From Isoptericola peretonis (lineage in GTDB: Bacteria > Actinomycetota > Actinomycetes > Actinomycetales > Cellulomonadaceae), in contig JALQCY010000003.1 of NCBI GenBank assembly GCA_023241745.1, positions 705,426 to 769,425 of the forward strand: DNA of 64,000 nt, given 5' to 3'. Shown in pieces: positions 1 to 9,233 of the stretch (position 1 is its first letter; each line of letters opens with the position of its first letter). The translations under genes and the position numbers were made by a program. The notes under the pieces were generated by a model. The model did no database searches. It was given only the letters and a program-made list of their open reading frames with translations, and was not told the origin of the DNA.

Positions 1-2
1 TC

Positions 3-1187
3 CTGGTCGAGGACTCCATGGCCCCCGAGGCGCGGGTCACCGGCGCGACGGTCGTCCCGTGGGAGCACGGGCCCAACCGCCCCGATCGCGACCCTGCCCA
101 CGACCCGCTCCGGGACTGGGAGGCGACGAGCCCTCTCGCGCAGGCGCGGCGGATGGGCGACACGGCGATCGCCGGGCCGGCCCCCGGTCACGCCCGCGAC
201 GTCCTCGAGGCGATCGAGCGGGACCGGCCCGACCTCGTCGTCGCCTCAATCTTCGCGTTCGGCGCCATGATGGCCGCCGAGTCGTGCGGCATCGCGTTCG
301 ACGTGCTGCTGCCCAACATCTATTCGCCGCCCACCCCCGGCGTGACGCCGATGGGCATGGGCCTGCGCCCCGCACGCGGACCCGCCGGCCGCACCCGCGA
401 CGCCCTCCTGCGGCGCCTCTCCGTCGCGGGCTTTGACCGCTACACGCTGGGCCGGCTCAACGCCCTTCGCGCGGAGTTCGGCCTCGAACCCCTCGCCCAC
501 TCGTGGGACCAGGTGCACAGGGCCCGCCGCCAGCTCGTCATGACGAGCCCGGCCTTCGACCTCCCTGCACGGCTGCCGGCGAACGCGCGGTACGTCGGCC
601 CTCTCCTCGACGACCCCACGTGGGCCGACGACCCGGCCTGGGCGTCGCCCACCGGCGACGCGCCTCTCGTGCTCGTCGCGATGTCGTCGACGTTCCAGGA
701 CCACGTCGGCGTCCTCCAGCGGATCGTCGACGGGCTGGCGACGCTGCCAGTGCGCGGGATCGTCACGAGCGGTCCGGCGGTCGCGCCGGAGGAGGTCCGG
801 GCGGCACCGAACGTCACGGTCGTCGGGTCGGCGCCGCACGGGTCGCTGATGCGCGACGCCGCCGCCGTCGTGACGCACGGTGGCCACGGCACCCTGCTCA
901 AGGCGCTCGCGGCTGGCTGTCCGGTCGTGGTGCTGCCGCACGGGCGGGACCAGGCGGACAATGCCGTGCGGGTCACGCTGCGCGGCGCGGGCCGCGCGCT
1001 GCCCCGCAAGGCGTCCGCCGAGCGGGTCGCGGACGCGGTCCGGCGGGTGCTCGACGACCCGTCGTACGCGGACGCGGCGACGGCGCTCGGCGCGGCTGTC
1101 CGGCAAGACGCGGAGGGCAGCACGCTCCTCGCCGAGCTGGAGGACCTCGTGCCCGCCCGGTCGGGCGCGGCCGGGAGCGGGGCCTAG
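3..1187 (+). CDS. Glycosyltransferase, MGT/UGT-like family (5' end outside window)
   Basis: The frame is open from the first base and an ATG occurs only at position 18, so the true start is probably upstream and the N-terminal domain is incomplete. The visible part (about 394 residues) ends in a GT-B type donor-binding domain: THGGHGTLLKALAAG near visible residue 291, then PVVVLPHGRDQADNA, the signature of macrolide-type and UDP-glucuronosyltransferase-like enzymes (family knowledge). Such cytosolic enzymes move a nucleotide-activated sugar to small-molecule or lipid acceptors; the acceptor cannot be read from sequence. The gene overlaps the convergent SDR gene by four bases, leaving no room for a terminator. 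Confident in family, not in substrate. Confidence 0.85.
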   Translation: MVEDSMAPEARVTGATVVPWEHGPNRPDRDPAHDPLRDWEATSPLAQARRMGDTAIAGPAPGHARDVLEAIERDRPDLVVASIFAFGAMMAAESCGIAFDVLLPNIYSPPTPGVTPMGMGLRPARGPAGRTRDALLRRLSVAGFDRYTLGRLNALRAEFGLEPLAHSWDQVHRARRQLVMTSPAFDLPARLPANARYVGPLLDDPTWADDPAWASPTGDAPLVLVAMSSTFQDHVGVLQRIVDGLATLPVRGIVTSGPAVAPEEVRAAPNVTVVGSAPHGSLMRDAAAVVTHGGHGTLLKALAAGCPVVVLPHGRDQADNAVRVTLRGAGRALPRKASAERVADAVRRVLDDPSYADAATALGAAVRQDAEGSTLLAELEDLVPARSGAAGSGA

Positions 1188-2050
1188 CCGCGGGCCTCGG
1201 CCCGAGCTGCCCGCCGGGAGGCGCGCACCATCGTGACCAGGTCGCGCGCCCCGTACCGGAGGTACAGCCGCTGGGGGCGTCCACCACGCACGAGGGCGTC
1301 CGTCCCGCCGTCGCAGTAGACGACCTGCCCGGTCGTGAAGCGGTTCGCGGGGGAGACCAGGTAGGCGAGCAGGTCCGCCACCGGCTCGACCGGGCCGGGC
1401 GCCCCGAGCGGCTGGGGCAGGGCCGTCCGCAGCAGCTCCGCGTCCCGTTCCCACGTGCGGGTCACCGCCTCGGTCGCGACGATCCCCGGTGCCACGGCGT
1501 TCAGGACGATGCCCTCCCCGGCCCAGGCCTGCGTCACGGCGGTGGCGCGCGTCCACAGGTTCAGGGCCGCCTTGCTCGACCGGTAGAGCTGGCTGCTCCG
1601 GCCGGTGCGGGCCAGCCGGCCGGCCACCGCGAGGGCCCGCGCCTCGTCGCCGCCACGGCACGCGCGCACGAGGGCGCGGCTGCCGCGGTTCAGGGTCGAG
1701 GACGACGAGACGACGACCGCGGCCGGCGCGTCCGAGGCGGCGAGCGCCGGGCGCAGGCCCTCCAGGACCGCGACCGTGCCGAAGTAGTTCAGCGCCACCG
1801 TCCCCGGCTGGGGCGCGCCCGCCCCCGCCGCGGCCACGAGGCCGTCGACGCGTCCGTCGGTGAGCGCCACCACCTGGGCCACGAGACCGGAGCGGCCCGC
1901 CGCGGTGGCGAGGTCGGCGCGGACGTCGACGTCGCCCGTCAGCCCGCAGGTGAGGACGCGGTCGCCGCGCGACGCGAGCAGGCCCGCGACGGCGCGGCCG
2001 ATGCCGGAGTCGGCGCCGGTGACGACGCAGGTGCGGGGCTCGGCGACCAC
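1184..2050 (-). CDS. SDR family oxidoreductase
   Basis: A 288-residue Rossmann-fold short-chain dehydrogenase. The dinucleotide motif is VTGADSGIGRAV (residues 10-21), the catalytic Tyr156 and Lys160 lie in YRSSK, and a serine run at 115-118 supplies the catalytic Ser. Near the C-terminus NRFTTGQVVYCDGG matches the classical SDR pattern. It resembles 3-alpha-hydroxysteroid dehydrogenase/carbonyl reductase relatives, including a long insert between Ser and Tyr, but the substrate is unknown. Reading leftwards it starts 14 bases after the phosphoglucomutase stop and may be cotranscribed with that gene; no shared function is evident. The 3' end overlaps the convergent glycosyltransferase gene. 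Confidence 0.85.
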   Translation of the reverse strand: MVAEPRTCVVTGADSGIGRAVAGLLASRGDRVLTCGLTGDVDVRADLATAAGRSGLVAQVVALTDGRVDGLVAAAGAGAPQPGTVALNYFGTVAVLEGLRPALAASDAPAAVVVSSSSTLNRGSRALVRACRGGDEARALAVAGRLARTGRSSQLYRSSKAALNLWTRATAVTQAWAGEGIVLNAVAPGIVATEAVTRTWERDAELLRTALPQPLGAPGPVEPVADLLAYLVSPANRFTTGQVVYCDGGTDALVRGGRPQRLYLRYGARDLVTMVRASRRAARAEARG

Positions 2051-2064
2051 CGGTCAGGCCGCGC

Positions 2065-3756
2065 TCAGTCGTCGCCGAGCGCGCCGTCGACCAGCTCCTT
2101 GGCCGCTGCCTGCACCTCGGCGAGGTGGTCGGCGGACACGAACGACTCCGCGTAGATCTTGTACACGTCCTCCGTGCCGGACGGGCGGGCCGCGAACCAG
2201 GCGTCCTCGGTCGTCACCTTGAGGCCGCCGATCTTCGCGCCGTTGCCCGGCGCCTCGGTGAGCGTGGCGGTGATGTCCTGGCCGGCGAGGGTCGTGGACG
2301 TGACCTGGTCGGGGGACAGCGCGGCGAGCTTCGCCTTCTGCTCGCGCGACGCCGGGGCGTCCACGCGGGCGTACCAGGACTCGCCGTGCCGGGCCACGAG
2401 GTCGGCGTGGTGCTCCGACGGGCTGCGACCGGTGGTCGCGATGATCTCGGACGCGAGCAGCGCCAGCAGCAGCCCGTCCTTGTCGGTGGACCACACACGC
2501 CCGTCGCGGCGCAGGAACGACGCCCCGGCGGACTCCTCGCCGCCGAAGCCGACCTCGCCGGTCAGCAGGCCGGGCACGAACCACTTGAAGCCCACCGGCA
2601 CCTCCACGAGCCGCCGGTCCAGGCTCGCCGCGACGCGGTCGATCAGCGCCGACGACACGAGCGTCTTGCCGATCGCCGCGCCGTCGGGCCACCCGGGGCG
2701 CGCCCCGCCGTACAGGTACTCGATCGCGACGGCCAGGAAGTGGTTCGGGTTCATCAGCCCGGCGTCCGGGGTCACAATGCCGTGCCGGTCGGAGTCCGCG
2801 TCGTTGCCGGTCGCGACGTCGAACGGGGCCAGCCCGTCGGCACGGCCCGTCATCCGCTCCACGAGCGACGCCATCGCGTACGGCGAGCTGCAGTCCATGC
2901 GGATCTTGCCGTCCCAGTCGAGCGTCATGAACGCCCAGCGCGGGTCGACCTGCGGGTTCACCACGGTGAGGTCGAGGTCGTAGCGCTCGGCGATCGCGCC
3001 CCAGTACTCGACCGACGCGCCGCCCAGCGGGTCCGCGCCGATGCGCACGCCCGCGGAGCGGATCGCCTCGACGTCGACGACGTTCGGCAGGTCGTCCACG
3101 TACGTGGTGAGGAAGTCGTGCTGGTGCGTGGTGTCGGCGGCGAGCGCGTCCGCGAGCGAGACCCGACGCACGGACGCGAGGCCGCCGGAGCGCAGGATCT
3201 CGTTGGCGCGGTCGGCGATCCAGCCGGTCGCCTCCGACCCGGCCGGCCCGCCGTGCGGCGGGTTGTACTTGAAGCCGCCGTCGCGGGGCGGGTTGTGCGA
3301 CGGGGTCACGACGATGCCGTCCGCCAGCCCGGGGCCCGCGGTGCGGACCCCCTCGCCGGTCGTCGCACCGTTGTGAATGAGGATCGACTGCGACACCGCG
3401 GGGGTCGGCGTGAAGGAGTCGCGCGCGTCGACCATCACGGTCACCCCCGCGGCGGCGAGCACCTCCAGCGCGGTCTGCCACGCGGGCAGCGACAGCGCGT
3501 GCGTGTCCCGCCCGATGAACAGCGGCCCGTCCGTGCCCTGCGACGCCCGGTACTCGACGATCGCCTGGGTGATGGCCGCGATGTGCGCCTCGTTGAACGC
3601 GGTGTCCAGGCTGGAGCCACGGTGGCCGGACGTGCCGAACACCACCTGCTGGGCCGGGTCCGCGACGTCGGGGACGAGGTCGTAGTACGCCCCCACCACC
3701 TTGTCGACGTCGATGAGGTCCGTGTCCTGGGCCGGCTTTCCCGCGCGCTCGTGCAT
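2065..3756 (-). CDS. pgm: Phosphoglucomutase, alpha-D-glucose phosphate-specific
   Basis: This 563-residue cytosolic enzyme interconverts glucose 1-phosphate and glucose 6-phosphate, linking glycogen and cell-wall precursors to glycolysis. [10 protein letters not shown] (40-49) begins domain 1. The catalytic phosphoserine is Ser153 in TPSHNPP, the Mg-binding loop is D319-A-D-S-D323-R324, and the C-terminal phosphate-binding loop reads [15 protein letters not shown]. Length and the GTSGHRG opening match the bacterial Pgm subfamily (TIGR01132-like) rather than GlmM or ManB. The ATG start puts about 38 residues before the first motif, as in relatives. The downstream SDR gene on the same strand is 14 bases away. 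Confidence 0.95.
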   Translation of the reverse strand: MHERAGKPAQDTDLIDVDKVVGAYYDLVPDVADPAQQVVFGTSGHRGSSLDTAFNEAHIAAITQAIVEYRASQGTDGPLFIGRDTHALSLPAWQTALEVLAAAGVTVMVDARDSFTPTPAVSQSILIHNGATTGEGVRTAGPGLADGIVVTPSHNPPRDGGFKYNPPHGGPAGSEATGWIADRANEILRSGGLASVRRVSLADALAADTTHQHDFLTTYVDDLPNVVDVEAIRSAGVRIGADPLGGASVEYWGAIAERYDLDLTVVNPQVDPRWAFMTLDWDGKIRMDCSSPYAMASLVERMTGRADGLAPFDVATGNDADSDRHGIVTPDAGLMNPNHFLAVAIEYLYGGARPGWPDGAAIGKTLVSSALIDRVAASLDRRLVEVPVGFKWFVPGLLTGEVGFGGEESAGASFLRRDGRVWSTDKDGLLLALLASEIIATTGRSPSEHHADLVARHGESWYARVDAPASREQKAKLAALSPDQVTSTTLAGQDITATLTEAPGNGAKIGGLKVTTEDAWFAARPSGTEDVYKIYAESFVSADHLAEVQAAAKELVDGALGDD

Positions 3757-3799
3757 GGGGTCGATACTGCCAGGCGGCGCCGCCGGGTGTCAGGACGTC

Positions 3800-3820
3800 C
3801 CGGCGCTCCGTCAGCGCCGG
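3800..3820 (-). terminator. Hairpin at the 3' end of the acetamidase-like gene
   Basis: Perfect 8-bp arms CCGGCGCT and AGCGCCGG surround a 5-base loop and overlap the TGA at 3811-3813. There is no T-tract, which is common in this clade. The terminator role is inferred from position. Confidence 0.45.
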
Positions 3821-5166
3821 AAGTCCGCCTTGCGCACCAGGCCGTGGACGCCCACGGTGCGGTCCACGACCTGCGAGACGGCGAAGTCGGCCGCCGCGGA
3901 CAGGTAGGCGTAGGCGATCGCGCGGTCCAGGCCCTGGTCGTGCTCCAGGAAGTCCAGGGCGTTGACGACGGCTCGCCGCATCGCGACGTCGAGGTCGCTG
4001 CCGTTGCCGCCGACGGCGCCGTCCGGGTCGGAGAGGCCGATGGGGATCCAGGCGTCCGCCGTCTCGGCGAAGGGGTACGAGTACGCGACGGACGGCGCGT
4101 CGCCGGAGCCCGGCTTGCACACCGTGAGGCGGAAGGTGCCGCGCAGCGAGCCCTCCATCGCGGTGAGCGCCACCTCGCCGTCGCCCATCGCCATGTGCGG
4201 GTCGCCCACGTAGAACAGGGCGCCCGGAGCGCGCACGGGCAGGTAGAACGTGGAGCCCGCGCCCAGCCGGCTGATGTCGATGTTCCCCCCGCCCAGCGTG
4301 GGCGGGATCGAGTTCGCCTCCGGGGCGGCGAGTCCGGTGTTCTCGGAGAACGCCACGCCCATCGTGCCGAAGAAGTACCGCAGGGGGAACGACACCCGTG
4401 ACCGGCCCTCGCCGATGACCGCCCGACCGTCGCGGATCTGCGCCAGCACCGACACGTTGCCGTACTCGGTCGGGACGCCGGTGCCCCGGCCGTCCGTGGC
4501 GACGGGCGGCATCACCTCGTCCAGCGTGATGCCCGCGGGCGCGCCGCCGGCCGTCAGAGCCAGCGCGCCCTTGCCGTGCCGGGAGGAGATCACGCCGTAC
4601 GGCACGCGCGGGACGACGTCGAGCGTCTCGATCTTCAGCACGTCGCCCGGCTCGGCGCCCTCGACCTGCACCGGGCCGGTGATGACGTGCGGTCCGTCCG
4701 TGTCGAAGTTGCGCGGCGTGCGGTCGTACCCGCCGGCGATGGCGACGGCGTCGTCGAGCACCTCGCGGCGGCGCACGCCCCGCTCGCCGAACCACGCGAC
4801 GGGGTCGCGGCCCTGGTCCTCGAGCAGGCCCTCGTGGGACACGGAGTCGATCGTGACGGTGCGGCCCGACCGGATGCGCGTCACGGGCGTCGCGTGCACC
4901 GAGGGGACGTAGCCCCACAGCACGTCGTCGACGTCGGAGCGCAGGTAGTGGTCTCCGCGGATGCGTCCCTTGCCCGGCTGCAGGATGCCGCCGAACCCCG
5001 CCGGACCACCCCGGCCCGCGGCGGTGGTGCCGGGGGCTGCCACGGCGGGGGCAGCGGCGCCGACCGACAGCGCCGCGCCCGCTCCGACCCCTGCCGCGGC
5101 CTGGAGGAAGCGGCGCCGGCCGAGGCCGGCGGTGAGGGTCTCGGCGGCGTCTCGTCCGTCGTGCAT
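3811..5166 (-). CDS. Exported acetamidase/formamidase family protein
   Basis: A 451-residue protein starting with a twin-arginine signal: GRRRFLQAAAG at residues 16-26, a hydrophobic stretch, and a likely AxA cleavage near residue 43. The mature part matches the FmdA/AmdA fold (family knowledge), with GDVLKIETLDVVPR in the middle and YVGDPHMAMGDGEVALTAMEG further on; the DPHxxMGDGE segment is typical of the metal-dependent active site. Family members hydrolyse small amides to ammonia and the acid, but most are cytosolic, so an exported member has an uncertain substrate. The start is preceded by AGGAGCACC. A 254-base divergent region separates it from the metallophosphatase gene. A hairpin overlaps its stop codon. 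Confidence 0.8.
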   Translation of the reverse strand: MHDGRDAAETLTAGLGRRRFLQAAAGVGAGAALSVGAAAPAVAAPGTTAAGRGGPAGFGGILQPGKGRIRGDHYLRSDVDDVLWGYVPSVHATPVTRIRSGRTVTIDSVSHEGLLEDQGRDPVAWFGERGVRRREVLDDAVAIAGGYDRTPRNFDTDGPHVITGPVQVEGAEPGDVLKIETLDVVPRVPYGVISSRHGKGALALTAGGAPAGITLDEVMPPVATDGRGTGVPTEYGNVSVLAQIRDGRAVIGEGRSRVSFPLRYFFGTMGVAFSENTGLAAPEANSIPPTLGGGNIDISRLGAGSTFYLPVRAPGALFYVGDPHMAMGDGEVALTAMEGSLRGTFRLTVCKPGSGDAPSVAYSYPFAETADAWIPIGLSDPDGAVGGNGSDLDVAMRRAVVNALDFLEHDQGLDRAIAYAYLSAAADFAVSQVVDRTVGVHGLVRKADFRR

Positions 5167-5280
5167 GGTGCTCCTCCTGAGGTCGGGTGGGCCTGACGGT
5201 AGGCAGGGCGCATGACGTGCGAGTTCGGCCCCGGTGTCCGCGGGGTAACGGCCGTGCCCCGTTCGCGGGGAGTTCGCCGG

Positions 5281-5347
5281 GGCAACCCTGGCGTTCGGCT
5301 GTTCGGCCAGCGGGCGTCATCTCATGGTTGCCCGAGTTGCCTAACGT
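5281..5347 (+). promoter_or_regulatory. Candidate promoter/operator region of the metallophosphatase gene
   Basis: Inside the 254-base divergent region, GGCAACC at 5281 is matched by the inverse GGTTGCC at about 5327 and a further GTTGCC just before TAACGT (5342-5347), a plausible -10. The region looks regulatory, but no factor can be named. The rest of 5167-5420 holds only the ribosome binding site before 5421. Confidence 0.35.
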
Positions 5348-5420
5348 CGTCGTCGGCATGCCGGAGCGCCCTGACGAGGGCGTGTACTCGATCCGCTCTC
5401 CCAGACCACGGAGGAAGTAC

Positions 5421-7373
5421 ATGAACCCCCGCAGCATTCGCCAGGCCTGCGCCGCCGCAGGGACCGCCTCGCTCGTCGGGCTGGTCCTCGTGGCGCCGAG
5501 CGCCGGCGCCGCGCCGTCGTCCGACCCGAGCCCCGGGACGGCCGCCACGACGCAGGAGGCCGCCGCCCAGCGGGCCCAGGCAGGCCTGTACACCGGTCAC
5601 GTCGAGGTGGTGCGCGGCGACGCCGCCGACCCCGAGGTGCTCACCGGCACCGTGTTCCACGACAAGGACGAGGACTCCACCCAGGACCGGCGCGAGAAGG
5701 GTGTCGCCGGCGTGCAGGTGTCCAACGGGCGTGACGTCGTCACCACCGACGGCCGGGGGCGCTACAGCCTCCCCGCATTCGACGACATGACCGTCTTCGT
5801 GACCCAGCCCGCCGGCTACCAGGTGCCGGTGGACGAGCACGCGATCGCGCAGTTCAGCTACAACCACTCGCCCGAGGGGTCGCCGGACCTGCGGTACGGC
5901 GGCCTGGAGCCCACGGGCCCGCTGCCGCAGGCCGTGAACTTCCCCCTCGGGAAGTCGAAGGCGACCGGCAAGGCGGAGCAGAGCTGCCCGATCGCGGCGG
6001 ACACCCAGACGTACGACCTCACGCAGGTGGGCTACGCCCGGGACGGCGCGGTCGCGGACCTCATGGACCGCGAGGACTACGCGAGCTGCGGCATCCTGCT
6101 GCTCGGCGACAACGTGGGCGACGACCTCAGCCTCTACCCCGAGCTCAAGGACCTCTACGCCGCCGCCAACGGCCCGGTCCGCATGGCCCCCGGCAACCAC
6201 GACATGGACTACGACGCCGCGGACGACGCGCACGCCCTGGACACGTTCCGGCAGCAGGTCGGCCCCGGCTACTTCTCCTACGACGTCGGGCAGGCGCACG
6301 TCGTCGTCCTCGACAACATCGTCTACAACGGAGCCAAGCCCGACGGCAAGAACGGCGGCTACGCCGAGAAGGTCGACGAGCAGCAGCTCGCCTGGCTCGA
6401 GGCCGACCTCGCCGAGGTGCCGAGGAACAAGCTGGTCGTGGTCGCGGCCCACGCGCCGATCGTCGATCACCGCCAGGTCATCACGGACAACGCCCCCGAG
6501 CTGTACGACGTGCTGCGCGGGCGCAACGCCGTCACCGTCGGCGGCCACACGCACATGCTGGAGAACCTGCTGCCGGGCGACACCCGCGCGGAGTGGCAGG
6601 CCAAGGGCGTCGCCGAGCTCGAGCACACCCAGCTCGTGGCCGGCGCCGTCTCGGGCGACTGGTACTCCGGCGGCCTGGACGAGCAGGGGCTGCCGTTCGC
6701 GTACATGGCCGACGGCGCCCGGCCCGGCGTCCTGACCCTGGAGCTCGACGGCAACGAGTTCTCCGAGCGGTACACGATCCGCGGCGAGTCGGACGACCTG
6801 CAGCTCGCCCTCGGCGTGAACACGCCTCACTGGCGCGACTGGGCGGCCGACGCGCTCGCCTGGCGCGACGGCGGCAAGGAGGGCGACGCGCCGGCGCTCG
6901 GCGACGAGCGCCTGGTCAGCACCGACGACCTGGCCGGTGACAGCTGGCTCACGGCCAACTTCTACGCGGGTTCCTCGGACGCGCAGGTCGAGGTGTCGAT
7001 CGACGGCGGCGCGCAGGTCGCGGCCGAGCACACGCAGCCGATGGCGGGCGAGGCCCTGAACAACGGGTGGGAGTTCTCCGACCCGCGGGCCGCGACGCGC
7101 AACCTGCTCACCAGCGGCAGCGTGACCCGGTCCAACGCGCACCTGTGGCGCCTGCCGCTCCCCGCGGACCTGGAGGCGGGCACGCACACGGCGACGGTGA
7201 CCGCCACGGACCACCACGGGCGGGAGTTCACGGAGGCCCTCCGGTTCACCGTGAAGGACGAGCGGCCGGCCGCGACGACGACCGTCCTGCGCGGCGAGGT
7301 GCCGAGCGAGGACGCGCCGGTGCAGCCCCTGCCGAGCGGCCCGGCCGACCCGGCGGAGACCGGCGGCCGCTGA
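5421..7373 (+). CDS. Secreted calcineurin-like metallophosphoesterase
   Basis: A 650-residue protein; ATG 5421 is chosen because GGAGG lies 7-11 bases upstream and a Sec signal follows (basic start, hydrophobic core, AGAAP near residue 31). Order: signal; a beta-sandwich MetallophosN-like domain with LTGTVFHDKDEDSTQDRREK; the phosphoesterase core with GDNVGDD, GNHD (258-261), a late AAHAPIVDH and GGHTH (374-378), which supply the two-metal ligands; then a C-terminal MetallophosC-like beta domain. Family members remove phosphate from extracellular nucleotides, phospholipids or wall polymers; the substrate here is unknown. It is divergent from the acetamidase-like gene and followed by a long palindrome. 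Confidence 0.88.
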   Translation: MNPRSIRQACAAAGTASLVGLVLVAPSAGAAPSSDPSPGTAATTQEAAAQRAQAGLYTGHVEVVRGDAADPEVLTGTVFHDKDEDSTQDRREKGVAGVQVSNGRDVVTTDGRGRYSLPAFDDMTVFVTQPAGYQVPVDEHAIAQFSYNHSPEGSPDLRYGGLEPTGPLPQAVNFPLGKSKATGKAEQSCPIAADTQTYDLTQVGYARDGAVADLMDREDYASCGILLLGDNVGDDLSLYPELKDLYAAANGPVRMAPGNHDMDYDAADDAHALDTFRQQVGPGYFSYDVGQAHVVVLDNIVYNGAKPDGKNGGYAEKVDEQQLAWLEADLAEVPRNKLVVVAAHAPIVDHRQVITDNAPELYDVLRGRNAVTVGGHTHMLENLLPGDTRAEWQAKGVAELEHTQLVAGAVSGDWYSGGLDEQGLPFAYMADGARPGVLTLELDGNEFSERYTIRGESDDLQLALGVNTPHWRDWAADALAWRDGGKEGDAPALGDERLVSTDDLAGDSWLTANFYAGSSDAQVEVSIDGGAQVAAEHTQPMAGEALNNGWEFSDPRAATRNLLTSGSVTRSNAHLWRLPLPADLEAGTHTATVTATDHHGREFTEALRFTVKDERPAATTTVLRGEVPSEDAPVQPLPSGPADPAETGGR

Positions 7374-7391
7374 CCGGGACGACCGACAGGG

Positions 7392-7439
7392 CGGCGGTTC
7401 CCGCCACGGCGCCGATCGGTGCCGTGGCGGGAACCGCCG
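7392..7439. terminator. 48-base near-perfect palindrome, bidirectional terminator
   Basis: 19-bp perfect arms (7392-7410 and 7421-7439) frame a 10-base centre that contains the palindrome CCGATCGG (7412-7419). It lies between the convergent metallophosphatase and GHL10 stop codons, so it can form in both transcripts. No T-tract. Confidence 0.75.
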
Positions 7440-7463
7440 TGCTCGGACCTGCGGCGGTCCGGC

Positions 7464-9065
7464 TCAGGCGGAGCGCGTCCGGCTGGGGCGGGACTCGTTC
7501 CACAGCCGGTCGAGGGCCGTGACGGCGTACGACCAGCGCTCGCCGGGGGCCGCCGTCGCGTCCGTGAACTCCTGGAGGGGACGTCCGTCCGACCGGAGGG
7601 TGGCGACGAGCTGGGTGGCGTCCTCGACGTCGACCCGCTGCCCGGCGGGTGCGCGGTAGACGGCGAAGGAGGTCGCGCGGCGCCGGTGCGGGGCGGCGTC
7701 GACCCAGCGCAGCTCGACGCCGTCGGAGGTGCGTCGGGCGTGGGTGAACACCGGCTGCTGGACGCGGGTGCCCGGCAGGTGCGGCATCGTCGGGACCAGC
7801 GCCGGGTGGGTGTAGTGGTCGGCGCGCACCCGGGACATGGAGCCCTTCGGGTCCTGCGGCACGTGCACCGCGGAGAAGTACACGTTGCCGTGCACGGGCG
7901 TGCCCTGCGCGGTCACCTCGGCGCAGTAGGTGAGGTGGTTGCTCAGCTCCGCCGGGTCGGTGAACACGCCCGACGTCACCTTGTACAGCGCCTCGCCGAC
8001 GTACAGGTGCGTGCCGGACTGCGCGGCCACGTCGGCCCACCACGGCACGAGCTTGAGGTAGTCGGCCACGGCCAGGCCGAACTGCCAGTAGATCTGCGGG
8101 TTGATGTAGTCGAGCCAGCCCTCCAGCACCCACTTGCGGGTGTCGGCGAACTGGTTGTCGTAGCTCTGCGACCCGGCGGTCTCGGAGCCGTTCGGGTCCG
8201 TGGCCCGGTTGCGCCAGATGCCGAAAGGGCTGATGCCGAACTTGACCCACGGCTTGGTCCGCTTGATCCGCTCCGAGATCTCCCGCACGAACTCGTCGAC
8301 GTTGTGCCGCCGCCACGCCTCGATCGTCGCGAAGCCACCGCCGTGCGCGGCGTACGTGCCCGCGTCGGGGAGCGTCTGCCCGGCCACGGGGTACGGGTAG
8401 AAATAGTCGTCGAAGTGCACGCCGTCGATGTCGTAGTGCTCGACGCTGTGCAGGATCGCCGCGTAGATGTGCTCGCGCGCCTCGGGCAGGCCCGGGTCGA
8501 AGTACAGCTTGCCGCCGTACGGCCACACCCAGTCCGGGTGCTGCCGGGCGGGGTGCTCGGGCACGAGCTGTGCCGGGTCCGCCTGCATGGACACGCGGTA
8601 CGGGTTGTACCAGGTGTGCAGCTCCAGGTTGCGGGCGTGCGTCTCGGTGACGATGAACTCGAGCGGGTCGAAGCCGGGGTCGCCGCCCTGCGTGCCGGTG
8701 AGGTACTGCGACCAGGGCTCGTACGGGCTGGGCCAGAAGGCGTCCGCCGTGGGCCTGATCTGCACGAACACGGCGTTGAGGTGCATGCCGGCGGCGACGT
8801 CCAGCCAGTGCAGGTACTCGGCCTTGAGCTCGTCCGCGCTCAGGCCGGTCCGCGAGGGCCAGTCGATGTTGACGACCGACGCGATCCACATCGCGCGCAG
8901 CTCGCGCTTGCGGGCCGTCGTGCCGGCGGCCGCGCCGGCCTCTGCGGCGCCGGCGGGCGTGAGGGAGCCGACGGTCACGGACAGGGCGGAGCCGGCGACG
9001 CCGGCGGTGGCGAGGGTGAGGAAGCCGCGCCGGTCGACGGTGCGGGCCGGATCGGGATGCGTCAT
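7464..9065 (-). CDS. Exported family 10-like glycoside hydrolase (GHL10/DUF187)
   Basis: A 533-residue protein with a Tat signal (VDRRGFLTLATAG, residues 10-22, then SLTPAGAAEAG). The mature region has the GHL10 TIM barrel: RAMWIASVVNIDWPSR at the start, LNAVFVQIRPTADAFW, the segment DGVHFDDYFYPYP that carries acidic candidate catalytic residues, and NPQIYWQFG late in the barrel, followed by a fibronectin-like C-terminal part (VFTHARRTSDGVELRW). Family members act on peptidoglycan-derived or other polysaccharides outside the cell. The family is clear, the substrate is not. GGAGG precedes the ATG. It is divergent from the M23 peptidase gene, and both products act at the cell surface. Confidence 0.87.
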   Translation of the reverse strand: MTHPDPARTVDRRGFLTLATAGVAGSALSVTVGSLTPAGAAEAGAAAGTTARKRELRAMWIASVVNIDWPSRTGLSADELKAEYLHWLDVAAGMHLNAVFVQIRPTADAFWPSPYEPWSQYLTGTQGGDPGFDPLEFIVTETHARNLELHTWYNPYRVSMQADPAQLVPEHPARQHPDWVWPYGGKLYFDPGLPEAREHIYAAILHSVEHYDIDGVHFDDYFYPYPVAGQTLPDAGTYAAHGGGFATIEAWRRHNVDEFVREISERIKRTKPWVKFGISPFGIWRNRATDPNGSETAGSQSYDNQFADTRKWVLEGWLDYINPQIYWQFGLAVADYLKLVPWWADVAAQSGTHLYVGEALYKVTSGVFTDPAELSNHLTYCAEVTAQGTPVHGNVYFSAVHVPQDPKGSMSRVRADHYTHPALVPTMPHLPGTRVQQPVFTHARRTSDGVELRWVDAAPHRRRATSFAVYRAPAGQRVDVEDATQLVATLRSDGRPLQEFTDATAAPGERWSYAVTALDRLWNESRPSRTRSA

Positions 9066-9092
9066 TGCAGTCCTCCGAGGTCGGGGCGGTAG

Positions 9093-9105
9093 GAAAGAGA
9101 CTTTC
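9093..9105. promoter_or_regulatory. Small palindrome in the GHL10/M23 divergent region
   Basis: GAAAG-AGA-CTTTC lies 28 bases upstream of the GHL10 start and 128 bases upstream of the M23 start. It could be a LacI-type operator, but it is short. Nothing else stands out in 9066-9233 apart from the M23 ribosome binding site. Confidence 0.3.
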
Positions 9106-9233
9106 GCAATCGCTGCACTCTATGAAGACGAGTGTCGCGGACTTCACCCGCCGCGCGCTACCCCCGCACCTGTGCTTACCGTTCCGCTGGGGCAACGACG
9201 CCCCGGGAAACCGACGCTGGAGGGGGCACCACC

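Noticed and set aside
2054..5593. A 1,179-codon open frame on the minus strand
   Set aside because: It is an alternate frame over pgm and the acetamidase-like gene, Arg/Pro/Gly-rich without any family motif. Very high G+C removes stop codons in shadow frames; the same applies to other long frames antisense to or out of frame with recognised genes.
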